Source: an uncultured Collinsella sp. (lineage in GTDB: Bacteria; Actinomycetota; Coriobacteriia; Coriobacteriales; Coriobacteriaceae). Taken from it: 34,704 nt of DNA. The translations under genes were made by a program, and so were the position numbers. The DNA is taken from the NCBI GenBank assembly GCA_938023905.1, contig CALJCO010000057.1:1-34704 (forward strand). The letters run 5' to 3'. A model generated the notes under the pieces. That model did not search any database and was not told the origin of the DNA. It saw only the letters and a list, made by a program, of their open reading frames with translations. Of this stretch, positions 24,632-32,294 are shown one piece after another (within the stretch, counting starts at the first letter, position 1; the number at the start of each line of letters is the position of its first letter).

Positions 24632-25543
24632 ATGAACGCTTCATCGCTTTCCTTCCAAGACATCATCCTGCGCCTCCAGCAGTACTGGGGCGAGCAGGGC
24701 TGCGTCATTATGCAGCCCTATGACTCCGAGGTCGGTGCCGGTACCTTCCATACCGCGACCACGCTGCGCTCGCTCGGTCCCGCCGAGTGGCGCACCTGCT
24801 ATGCGCAGCCCTGCCGCCGTCCCGCCGACGGCCGCTACGGCGAGAACCCCAACCGCATGCAGCACTACTATCAGTTCCAGGTGCTCATCAAGCCCTCGCC
24901 GGTTAACGCCCAGGAGCTCTACCTGGGTTCGCTGGCCGCCATTGGCCTGGACCCCAACGACCATGACGTCCGCTTTGTCGAGGACGACTGGGAGAGCCCG
25001 ACGCTGGGCGCCTGGGGCCTTGGCTGGGAGGTCTGGCTCAACGGCATGGAGGTCACGCAGTTTACGTACTTCCAGCAGGTGGGCGGTATCGAGGTCGACC
25101 CCGTGCCCGTCGAGATCACCTATGGCCTGGAGCGTATCGCCATGTACGCCCAGGGCGTCAACTCGGTCTACGACCTGGTGTGGAGCTACCTGCCCGACGG
25201 AACGCCCATGACCTATGGCGACGTGTTCCTCGAGAACGAGCGCGAGTTCAGTGCCTATAACTTTGAGGTCGCCAACGTCGAGATGATGCGTCAGAAGTTT
25301 GACGACTACGAGGCCGAGTGCCATTCCTGCCTGGAGCGCAAACTGCCGCTGCCCGCATACGACTGTGTCATGAAGTGCAGCCACGCTTTCAATCTGCTCG
25401 ATGCCCGCGGCGCGCTGTCCGCGGTCGAGCGTGCTAACTACATCCTGCGCGTCCGCGCCGTCGCTAAGGCGTGCTGCGAGGCCTACATGGCCGAGGTCGC
25501 CGGAGTCAACGAGAATGCCGACCAGGAAGGCGAGGTGGCGTAA
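24632..25543 (+). CDS. glyQ: glycyl-tRNA synthetase alpha subunit
   Basis: The catalytic subunit of the bacterial alpha2-beta2 GlyRS, which charges tRNA-Gly. The 303 residues begin with SFQDIILRLQQYWGEQGC and include QPYDSEVGAGTFHTATTLR and the GLERIAMY motif of the family. Only 59 nt separate it from lepB, so a T-box leader is excluded. TATAGT and TACAGT lie at 24580-24590, but no good -35 is seen. glyS starts 3 nt after its stop. Most other Actinobacteria carry the unrelated single-chain alpha2 GlyRS, so the two-subunit form is informative about lineage. Confidence 0.96.
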   Translation: MNASSLSFQDIILRLQQYWGEQGCVIMQPYDSEVGAGTFHTATTLRSLGPAEWRTCYAQPCRRPADGRYGENPNRMQHYYQFQVLIKPSPVNAQELYLGSLAAIGLDPNDHDVRFVEDDWESPTLGAWGLGWEVWLNGMEVTQFTYFQQVGGIEVDPVPVEITYGLERIAMYAQGVNSVYDLVWSYLPDGTPMTYGDVFLENEREFSAYNFEVANVEMMRQKFDDYEAECHSCLERKLPLPAYDCVMKCSHAFNLLDARGALSAVERANYILRVRAVAKACCEAYMAEVAGVNENADQEGEVA

Positions 25544-25546
25544 GCC

Positions 25547-27643
25547 ATGGCAGACGCTAAGGATTTCCTGTTTGAGATCGGTACGGAGGAAATGCCCTCC
25601 GCACCGCTGAACAATGCCGTCAAGCAGCTTGGCACCATGATTGCCAAGGGCCTCGACGAGGCCGGTCTGGCCCATGGCGAGGTCCGCGTGATCTCGAGCC
25701 CGCGTCGTCTGGCTGCGCTCGTGGCCGATGTCGCCACTGCGACCGATGAGGTCCATGAGGTCAAGCGCGGTCCCGCGGCAAACATTGCCTTCGATGCCGA
25801 CGGCAACGCCACCAAGGCCGCCCAGGGCTTCGCCCGCAAGTGCGGTGTGGCTGCCGAGGACCTGGTTCGACGCGAGGACACTGACGGTCGCGAGTATGTG
25901 TTCGCCGAGAAGAACATTCCCTCCGCACCGGCTACGCCGATTCTGACCGCTCTGTGCGAGAAGACTATTGCCGGCCTGCAGTGGCCCAACTACCGCAGCC
26001 AGCGCTGGGGCCACGAGCACGCGACCTTTGTTCGTCCGGTCCGTTGGATCTGCTGCCTTTTGGGCGAGGATGTTGTTCCCGTGTCGTTTGCCGACGTGAC
26101 GAGTGGCAACACCACGCGTGGTCATCGCGTACTTGGCCCCGGTGACCACGTTGTCGCCAGCCCCGCCGCCTACGAGCAGGTGCTCGAGGACGCCGGCGTG
26201 CTCTCTGCCGAGCGCCGTCGCGAGGCCATCCTCGCCGGTATCGCCGAGGTCGAGGCCGCTCGCCCCGGCTGCCATGTCGATACGCCTAAGAAGGTCTTTG
26301 AGGAGGTCATCAACCTCTGCGAGTGGCCGACGGTGCTCGTCGGTACCTTCGATGAGGAGTTCCTCAAGGTCCCGCACGAGATCATCTGCGAGTCCATGCT
26401 CACCAACCAGCGCTACTTCCCGATCTATGACGGCGAGGGCAAGCTCACGCGTGAGTTCGTGGTCGTTTCCAACAGCAAGCCCGAGAACGCCGAGCGCGTG
26501 ATCGACGGCAACGAGCGCGTCGTGCGCGCCCGTCTGGATGACGCCAAGTTCTTCTACGAGGAGGACCTGAAGATCTCCCTCGACGAGTTCCGTGAGCGTC
26601 TGGCCAAGGTTGCCTTCCAGGAGAAGCTCGGTAGCGTGCTCGCCAAGTCCGAGCGTATCGAGCAGCTCGCGCTCGCTATCGCCCGCGAGGCTCACCTGGG
26701 CGCCCATCTTGCCGCCGACGCTGCTCGCGCCGCGCACCTGTGCAAGGCCGACCTGGTGTCTAACGCCGTCGTCGAGTTCACGAGCCAGCAGGGCGTGATG
26801 GGCGGTTACTACGCCACCGCGATGGGGGAGAACGACGAGGTCGCCCACGCCATTCGCGATCATTATCGTCCCCGCTTTGCCGGTGACGAGCTGCCCGAGG
26901 GCACCGCTGGCTGCATCGTGGCCTGCGCCGACAAGCTCGATACCATCGCCGGTATCTTTGCCATCGGCGAGCCCCCGACCGGCTCCTCCGACCCCTACGC
27001 GCTGCGTCGTGCCGCTATCGGCATCATCAACATCCTGCGCGATCGTCTGCCGATCGACCCCACGTCGCTCATCGACTTCGCCCTCGAGCTCTACAGTGAG
27101 CAGAGCATTGAGTTCGACGCCGCCGAGGTCGCCCAGCAGGTTCGCGACTTCTTCCATGGCCGCCTGGTGAGCATGGCCCGCGACGAAAAGATCCCGGCCG
27201 ATACCGTTGCCGCCGTCTCTGCGGTGCACATCATCGCCCCGTCCGTCTTCTTCGCCCGCTGCGCCGCCCTCGACGAGGCTCGCAAGAACGATGCCGAGAC
27301 CTTCGACAACCTGGCGACCGCCTATGCCCGCGCCGCGCATATCTCCAAGCCCGAGCTGGGTGCGGAGTACGACCGCAGCCTGATGGGCGAGGCCGAGCTC
27401 GCGCTTGCCGATGCCTCCGAGGCTGCTCAGACCGCTGTCGATGCCGCCCTTGCTGCCGAGGATTACCCGGCCGCATTTGCCGCCCTTGCCGCCTTGCGTG
27501 CCCCCATCGACCGCTTCTTCGATGAGGTCATGGTCATGGACAAGGACGAGCAGCTTCGCGATAATCGCCTTAAGCTGCTCAACCGCTTCGAGGCCGTTTT
27601 CTCCGGCATCGCCAACATCGGTGAGCTTGCCCGCAAAAAGTAA
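25547..27643 (+). CDS. glyS: glycyl-tRNA synthetase beta subunit
   Basis: The tRNA-binding subunit of the alpha2-beta2 GlyRS. The 698 residues begin DFLFEIGTEEMPSAP and contain the family blocks RWGHEHATFVRPVRWI, LTNQRYFPIYD and DKLDTIAGIFAIGEPPTGS. The C-terminal anticodon-binding region ends with VMVMDKDEQLRDNRLKLL. Length is normal. Together with glyQ and ppsR it forms one transcription unit, with a 34-nt gap before ppsR. Confidence 0.97.
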   Translation: MADAKDFLFEIGTEEMPSAPLNNAVKQLGTMIAKGLDEAGLAHGEVRVISSPRRLAALVADVATATDEVHEVKRGPAANIAFDADGNATKAAQGFARKCGVAAEDLVRREDTDGREYVFAEKNIPSAPATPILTALCEKTIAGLQWPNYRSQRWGHEHATFVRPVRWICCLLGEDVVPVSFADVTSGNTTRGHRVLGPGDHVVASPAAYEQVLEDAGVLSAERRREAILAGIAEVEAARPGCHVDTPKKVFEEVINLCEWPTVLVGTFDEEFLKVPHEIICESMLTNQRYFPIYDGEGKLTREFVVVSNSKPENAERVIDGNERVVRARLDDAKFFYEEDLKISLDEFRERLAKVAFQEKLGSVLAKSERIEQLALAIAREAHLGAHLAADAARAAHLCKADLVSNAVVEFTSQQGVMGGYYATAMGENDEVAHAIRDHYRPRFAGDELPEGTAGCIVACADKLDTIAGIFAIGEPPTGSSDPYALRRAAIGIINILRDRLPIDPTSLIDFALELYSEQSIEFDAAEVAQQVRDFFHGRLVSMARDEKIPADTVAAVSAVHIIAPSVFFARCAALDEARKNDAETFDNLATAYARAAHISKPELGAEYDRSLMGEAELALADASEAAQTAVDAALAAEDYPAAFAALAALRAPIDRFFDEVMVMDKDEQLRDNRLKLLNRFEAVFSGIANIGELARKK

Positions 27644-27677
27644 GCCAGCCTGCGTATAAGCGCAAAAGGAGCCCCGC

Positions 27678-28553
27678 ATGGATTGCCCGGTCACCGCTCG
27701 TCCCACCGTTATCGTTATCTCCGACTCGCTCGGTGATACCGCTTGTGAGGTGGTGCTTGCGGCGTCCGGGCAATTTGATGAAGGGGCTTTTCACGTTTTG
27801 CGCCTGCCAAAGGTGGCCTCCGTGGAGCAGGTCAAGTCATTTGTGGGGCCGCGCGTCGATGCCGACCATCGCGATATCGCCGTGTTCCACACCATTGTCG
27901 ATCCGGCCCTTCGTGCTCGTGTGCTCGACTACTTGGGCATGCTGCACATTCGCTCGGTCGACCTGATCGGTCCGACGCTCGCCGTGCTGTCGTCGCTCGT
28001 CGGCGTGCCGCCCAAGGGCGTTGCGGGCGTGATTCACAAGACCGATGACCGCTATTTCCATCGTATCGAGGCCATGGAGTATTTCTTTGAGCACGATGAC
28101 GGTCGTGGTTGCGACGATCTGTCGGGTGCCGATATCGTGCTGCTGGGTGTGTCGCGTACATCCAAGACGCCGCTGTCGATGTATTTAGCCTATCAGGGCT
28201 ACAAGGTCGCCAATGTCCCACTGGCGCATGGCATGGAGCCGCCCAAGTCGATTTACGAGGTTGACCCGATGCGCCTGTTCGGCTTGATTTCGACCGTCGA
28301 TGTGATTTCCGAGATTCGCGATAGCCGCTTGGGCGACGACTACGCCCGCGCCGTCGCAGGCTCCTATGCCGAGCCCGAGAGCGTGCGTAGTGAGCTTGCG
28401 GAAGCCCGCGCGCTCATGAAACGCCTGGGCTGCTTTGTAGTGCGTACCGACGGCAAAGCCATCGAGGAAAGCGCTGCCGAGATCATTGCTCATCTCGAAG
28501 AGATTCAAGAGGCAAGAGCCCGCCGTGCCGCCCGCCGCGCTCAACAGCAGTAG
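27678..28553 (+). CDS. ppsR: pyruvate phosphate dikinase regulatory protein (bifunctional Ser/Thr kinase-phosphorylase)
   Basis: This DUF299/PDRP enzyme inactivates PPDK by ADP-dependent phosphorylation of a Thr next to the catalytic His, and reactivates it by Pi-dependent removal. The 291 residues begin with the family motif VIVISDSLGDTACEV. The P-loop GVSRTSKT lies at 157-164, followed by PLSMYLA and the DPMRLFGLI region. AAGGAG precedes the ATG. The target gene ppdK lies 346 nt downstream, which favours the PPDK branch over the PEP-synthase branch. The two are separated by a perfect inverted repeat and a promoter-sized gap, so they are probably transcribed separately. The last 15 residues are rich in Arg, Ala and Gln. 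Confidence 0.93.
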   Translation: MDCPVTARPTVIVISDSLGDTACEVVLAASGQFDEGAFHVLRLPKVASVEQVKSFVGPRVDADHRDIAVFHTIVDPALRARVLDYLGMLHIRSVDLIGPTLAVLSSLVGVPPKGVAGVIHKTDDRYFHRIEAMEYFFEHDDGRGCDDLSGADIVLLGVSRTSKTPLSMYLAYQGYKVANVPLAHGMEPPKSIYEVDPMRLFGLISTVDVISEIRDSRLGDDYARAVAGSYAEPESVRSELAEARALMKRLGCFVVRTDGKAIEESAAEIIAHLEEIQEARARRAARRAQQQ

Positions 28554-28566
28554 TCCTTTCTGTGAC

Positions 28567-28638
28567 GATTTTTCTGGGACGGGGATTAAAAAATCATTAG
28601 GTACTCAATGATTTTTTAATCCCCGTCCCAGAAAAATC
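28567..28638 (+). repeat. perfect 32-bp inverted repeat, REP/MITE-like or bidirectional terminator
   Basis: The arm 28567-28598 is the exact reverse complement of 28607-28638, with an 8-nt spacer (AGGTACTC). Each arm holds the core CTGGGACGGGGATT. The structure places T-rich tracts on both strands, so it can terminate transcription either way, and it closes the glyQ-glyS-ppsR unit. A perfect 32-bp arm is far longer than a normal terminator needs and suggests a mobile palindromic repeat of the REP/RAYT type. Copy number in the genome would decide. Confidence 0.9.
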
Positions 28639-28729
28639 ATCGGAGTGGCTAAATAGCCTGAATTGATAAAGCGATTTAGCAAAAACATCGCATCTGACCT
28701 GCATTCTTCTTGTAGTGGTATCTTCATAA

Positions 28730-28777
28730 GGTAACCAACTTTACCTACCGTTTACCGCTAGTTTTAGCACGTTTACC
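28730..28777 (+). promoter_or_regulatory. phased TTTACC repeats upstream of ppdK (candidate operator)
   Basis: TTTACC occurs at 28740-28745, 28751-28756 and 28772-28777, start-to-start distances of 11 and 21 bp, about one and two helical turns. GGTAA at 28730-28734 is the same core inverted. This spacing on one face of the helix is typical of a regulator that binds several adjacent sites. The regulator is unknown. The stretch 28639-28899 otherwise holds only a hairpin at 28811-28850 and no gene. Confidence 0.4.
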
Positions 28778-28810
28778 AAACCGCGCACCCTCTGCTCAAG
28801 CCTGTCCAAA

Positions 28811-28850
28811 ACCCGCCGTATAGTTCCCTCACGGCCCGCATCCGGCGGGT
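28811..28850 (+). other. hairpin in the ppdK 5' region
   Basis: ACCCGCCG (28811-28818) pairs perfectly with CGGCGGGT (28843-28850) across a 24-nt loop. A TATAGT at 28819-28824 starts the loop and could be a -10 hexamer, although no -35 was recognised. There is no T-run, so it is not an intrinsic terminator. Confidence 0.45.
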
Positions 28851-28899
28851 CGATTCGTTACCACGGTCGTGCGCGTAAGCGCATGGAAGGGGAAGTATC

Positions 28900-31650
28900 G
28901 TGAGCGATTGCAAGAGGGTTTACCGTTTTGGAACCGACGCCCAGGGCACCTGTGTCACCGAGGGTGACAAGTCCATGAACTTCGTGCTTGGCGGCAAAGG
29001 CGCAAACCTTGCCGAGATGAGCCGCATCGGCCTGCCGGTTCCCGGTGGTTTTACTATTACTTGCCAGACCTGTGTCGAGTATTCCGGTGCCGGTAACGTC
29101 TGGCCCGAGGGCGCACTCGATGAGATCGTTGCCGCCGAGGCCGACCTCGAGGCCCGCTGCGGCAAGAAGCTCGGCGACGCCTCCGACCCGCTGCTCGTGT
29201 CGGTTCGCTCGGGCGCTCCGTTCTCTATGCCCGGCATGATGGACACGGTCCTCAACCTGGGCCTCAACGACGATTCCGTTCAGGGCCTTATCGCCCAGAC
29301 GCAAAACCCGCGCTTTGCCTGGGATAGCTACCGCCGGTTTATCCAGATGTTCTCCAACGTCGTCATGGGCGTCGATGCCGATCTGTTCGAGAACGCCCTG
29401 ACCCAGGCGCGTCTGGTCGCCGGCGTCCGCGTCGATTCCGAGCTTTCGGCCGAGGACCTGCAGGAGCTCGTCGAGACTTTCAAGGGCATCTTCTCCGACA
29501 ACGTCGAGGCCGCCCTGTACCCCGAGCTCGAGGTCGCCGACGGCAAGCCCGTCTTCCCGCACGATCCGGAGCTCCAGCTGCGCCTTGCTATCCAGGCCGT
29601 CTTTGGCAGCTGGATGAACGAGCGCGCCTGCATCTACCGCAAGCAGCATGGCATTTCCGACGAGCTCGGCACCGCCGTCAACGTCCAGGCCATGGCCTTT
29701 GGCAACAAGGGGGAGACCTCTGCGACCGGCGTCGCCTTTACGCGCAACCCGGCCGACGGCACTAAGGAGTTCTACGGGGACTTTCTGGTGAACGCCCAGG
29801 GCGAGGACGTTGTCGCCGGCATCCGCAACACCGAGCCCATCGCCGACCTCAAGACTACCCCGGGCCTCGAGTCTGCAGGTGAGGAGCTCGAGCGCGTGTT
29901 CCTGACGCTCGAGGATCACTATCGCGATATGTGCGATATCGAGTTCACCATCGAGCAGGGCAAGCTCTGGATGCTCCAGACCCGCGTGGGCAAGCGCACC
30001 GCCACCGCCGCCCTGCGCATCGCTATCGAGATGGTCGAGGAGGGCCTCATCACCCGCGAGGAGGCCGTGAGCCGCATCGACCCCGCACAGCTCGACCAGC
30101 TCCTGCACCCGCAGTTCGACGCCTCCAAGAAGTACGAGGCACTCGCTACCGGTCTTAACGCCAGCCCCGGTGCCGCCGTGGGCGAGGTCGTGTTCTCGAG
30201 TGATGACGCCGTCGCGCGTTCCGCCGAGGGGCATAAAGTCATTTTGGTTCGCTGGGAGACCAACCCCGACGACCTGAAGGGCATGGTCGCCGCCGAGGGC
30301 ATCCTGACCAGCCATGGTGGCAAGACGAGCCACGCCGCCGTTATCGCCCGCGGCATGGGTACCCCCTGCGTCTGCGGTGTCGAGCGCTTCCACATCGATG
30401 CCGCCGAGAAGGTTGTACGCATCGAGGGCAGCGACCGCGTGCTGCATGAGGGCGATGTCATCTCCATCGACGGCACCCAGGGCATCGTCGTCGATGGCGC
30501 CGTCGATCTGGTTTCGGCTGAGCTCACCGGCGACCTGGACACCATCCTGTCCTGGGCCGACGAGATCCGTCTGGACGAGACCGACGGTCACGCCAACCAT
30601 GTACGCGTCAACGCCGACAACCCCGAGGATGCTGCACTCGCGCTCGAGTTTGGCGCCGAAGCCATCGGCCTGTGCCGCACCGAGCATATGTTCCTGGGCG
30701 ACCGCAAGAACATCATCCAGAGCTTTATCCTGTCCGATGACGAGGCCGTAAAGCAGCAGGCCCTGGCCGACCTGCTCAAGGTCCAGACCGAGGACTTCCT
30801 GGCGATGTTCAAGACCATGTCCGGTCGCGATGTGGTCGTTCGCCTGCTCGATCCGCCACTTCATGAGTTCCTGGATGATCCTCGCGAGCTCGAGGTCGCC
30901 ATCACCAAGAAGGAAGCCGCTGGCGCCAGCGAGGAAGAGCTTGCCGCCCTGCGCACCCGCCTGCGTCGCATTGACAGCATGGTCGAGTCCAACCCCATGC
31001 TGGGCCTGCGCGGTGTGCGCCTGTCCGTCGTCTTTAGCGATCTGCCTCTCATGCAGGTTCGCGCCGTTGCCACGGCTGCTGCTCGCCTTATCAAGGAGGG
31101 CGTCGACCCACGCCCCGAGATCATGGTGCCGCTCGTCTCCATCACGGCCGAGCATGTCCAGACCCGCGAGGTCATCGAGCGCGTGATTGCCGAGGTTTCC
31201 GCCGAGGAAGGTGTCGAGCTCAACATTCCCGTGGGCACGATGCTCGAGCTGCCGCGCGCCTGCATGGTCGCCGACGAGATCGCACAGCACGCCGACTTCT
31301 TCTGCTTTGGCACCAACGACCTCACGCAGACGACGTTCGGTTTCTCGCGTGACGACGCCGAGGCTAAGTTCATCCCGCTGTACATGCACAAGAAGATCTT
31401 GAAGGACAACCCCTTCGAGACCATCGACTCGGCGGTACTCGAGCTGGTGCGTATGGCCGTGGCGAAGGGTCGCGCTACCAACCCCGGCATGCACTTTGGC
31501 GTGTGCGGTGAGCACGGCGGCGACCCTAAGTCCATCAAGGTCTTGTTCAACGTGGCCGATGTGGACTATGTGTCCTGCTCGCCTTACCGCGTACCCCTGG
31601 CACGTCTGGCTGCCGCTCAGGCCAAGCTCGAGGTCAAGCGTTCCGCCTAA
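28900..31650 (+). CDS. ppdK: pyruvate, phosphate dikinase
   Basis: It interconverts pyruvate + ATP + Pi and PEP + AMP + PPi. In anaerobes it can act in either direction, feeding gluconeogenesis or PPi-linked glycolysis. The 916 residues show the ATP-grasp domain (FVLGGKGANLAEMSRIGLPV, VSVRSGAPFSMPGMMDT). The phosphohistidine domain has GGKTSHAAVIARGMG, with His478 as catalytic and Thr476 as the site the neighbouring PpsR would phosphorylate. The PEP-binding barrel has the acid-base Cys869 in GVCGEHGGDP. The usual Met of GGMTSH is Lys here. The GTG start has AAGGGGA upstream. The 346-nt gap before it holds an inverted repeat, phased TTTACC repeats and a hairpin, so it likely has its own regulation. 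Confidence 0.97.
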   Translation: MSDCKRVYRFGTDAQGTCVTEGDKSMNFVLGGKGANLAEMSRIGLPVPGGFTITCQTCVEYSGAGNVWPEGALDEIVAAEADLEARCGKKLGDASDPLLVSVRSGAPFSMPGMMDTVLNLGLNDDSVQGLIAQTQNPRFAWDSYRRFIQMFSNVVMGVDADLFENALTQARLVAGVRVDSELSAEDLQELVETFKGIFSDNVEAALYPELEVADGKPVFPHDPELQLRLAIQAVFGSWMNERACIYRKQHGISDELGTAVNVQAMAFGNKGETSATGVAFTRNPADGTKEFYGDFLVNAQGEDVVAGIRNTEPIADLKTTPGLESAGEELERVFLTLEDHYRDMCDIEFTIEQGKLWMLQTRVGKRTATAALRIAIEMVEEGLITREEAVSRIDPAQLDQLLHPQFDASKKYEALATGLNASPGAAVGEVVFSSDDAVARSAEGHKVILVRWETNPDDLKGMVAAEGILTSHGGKTSHAAVIARGMGTPCVCGVERFHIDAAEKVVRIEGSDRVLHEGDVISIDGTQGIVVDGAVDLVSAELTGDLDTILSWADEIRLDETDGHANHVRVNADNPEDAALALEFGAEAIGLCRTEHMFLGDRKNIIQSFILSDDEAVKQQALADLLKVQTEDFLAMFKTMSGRDVVVRLLDPPLHEFLDDPRELEVAITKKEAAGASEEELAALRTRLRRIDSMVESNPMLGLRGVRLSVVFSDLPLMQVRAVATAAARLIKEGVDPRPEIMVPLVSITAEHVQTREVIERVIAEVSAEEGVELNIPVGTMLELPRACMVADEIAQHADFFCFGTNDLTQTTFGFSRDDAEAKFIPLYMHKKILKDNPFETIDSAVLELVRMAVAKGRATNPGMHFGVCGEHGGDPKSIKVLFNVADVDYVSCSPYRVPLARLAAAQAKLEVKRSA

Positions 31651-31688
31651 CGTTTTGGGTATAGACGCCTAGCGTAGCCCCCTTCATG

Positions 31689-31720
31689 CCGCCCGCCTCA
31701 TTCGTGAGGCGGGCGGTTAT
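31689..31720 (+). terminator. probable terminator of ppdK
   Basis: A perfect 12-bp stem (31689-31700 with 31705-31716) carries the stable TTCG loop. The tract that follows (TTATCATG) is poor in T, but the GC-rich stem and its position 38 nt after ppdK favour termination. Confidence 0.6.
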
Positions 31721-31762
31721 CATGTGCGGGTTTTGTCTTTTTGTCTGCGTAAAAAATTGTTC

Positions 31763-31790
31763 TTGCAGCAGAAACCCGCGCGTGTATACT
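31763..31790 (+). promoter_or_regulatory. promoter of rplS
   Basis: TTGCAG (31763-31768) and TATACT (31785-31790) are separated by 16 bp. The predicted leader is about 63 nt long. Confidence 0.6.
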
Positions 31791-31811
31791 CGAATACGTT
31801 TGTTCAACTAC

Positions 31812-31835
31812 GTGCCGGCCAAGGTGGTACGGCAC
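31812..31835 (+). promoter_or_regulatory. hairpin in the rplS leader
   Basis: GTGCCG (31812-31817) pairs with CGGCAC (31830-31835). The stem extends by GCC/GGT past one bulged A, leaving a loop of five bases. It sits 12 nt before the AAGGA ribosome site of rplS, where an L19-binding or similar autoregulatory element would be expected. No known leader family was recognised. Confidence 0.4.
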
Positions 31836-31859
31836 CTCTAGAAGAGTAAGGAATTGCAC

Positions 31860-32201
31860 ATGGATTACATCCGCGCAATCGAGCGTCAGCAGATCCGCGA
31901 GGACATTCCTCAGGTTCGCGTCGCCGACAACGTCAAGGTTCACTACCGCATTAAGGAAGGCGACCGCGAGCGCATCCAGGTCTTCCAGGGCGACGTCATC
32001 CGCATGGCCGGCGCCGGTGCCCGCGAGACCTTCACCGTCCGCAAGATGTCCTTCGGTGTCGGTGTTGAGCGTACCTTCCCGCTTCACAGCCCCAAGATCG
32101 CCAAGCTCGAGGTCGTTCGTCATGGTCGCGTCCGTCGCGCCAAGCTGTACTACCTCCGCGACAAGGTGGGCAAGGCTGCTCGCATCCCCGAGAAGCGCTA
32201 A
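31860..32201 (+). CDS. rplS: 50S ribosomal protein L19
   Basis: A large-subunit protein at the interface with the 30S subunit. The 113 residues have the family pattern: DVRVxxxVKVHYRIKEGDRERIQ-type region near residues 19-40, then FQGDVI, TVRKMSFGVGVERTFPLHSP and GRVRRAKLYYLRD. ATG 31860 has AAGGA 7 nt upstream; the TTG at 31854 would lie too close to it. It is a single-gene unit with its own promoter and terminator. Confidence 0.97.
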   Translation: MDYIRAIERQQIREDIPQVRVADNVKVHYRIKEGDRERIQVFQGDVIRMAGAGARETFTVRKMSFGVGVERTFPLHSPKIAKLEVVRHGRVRRAKLYYLRDKVGKAARIPEKR

Positions 32202-32216
32202 GAAGATCGCAGCGTC

Positions 32217-32265
32217 TGTCCACTCGTTTGGACACAAGGGTCACCTTCGGGTGGCCCTTCTTTTT
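32217..32265 (+). terminator. tandem hairpins with TTCG loop, terminator of rplS
   Basis: A small stem TGTCCA/TGGACA (32217-32234) is followed by a 10-bp stem, AAGGGTCACC with GGTGGCCCTT (32236-32259). The latter closes on a TTCG tetraloop and leads into CTTTTT. The second stem with its T-run is a textbook intrinsic terminator. Confidence 0.85.
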
Positions 32266-32294
32266 ATCTGATTTGCATGCAAGGAGGGCCTGGT

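Noticed and set aside
24641..27706. Very long antisense open frame opposite glyQ-glyS (similar ones opposite obgE-nadD, ppdK and the radical SAM gene)
   Set aside because: Long open antisense frames are expected in GC-rich genes with strong third-position bias. The plus-strand products are unmistakable family members and the antisense proteins resemble nothing known.
28639..28899. Small gene or riboswitch upstream of ppdK
   Set aside because: No frame with a ribosome site and no recognisable riboswitch core; only repeats and a hairpin are visible.
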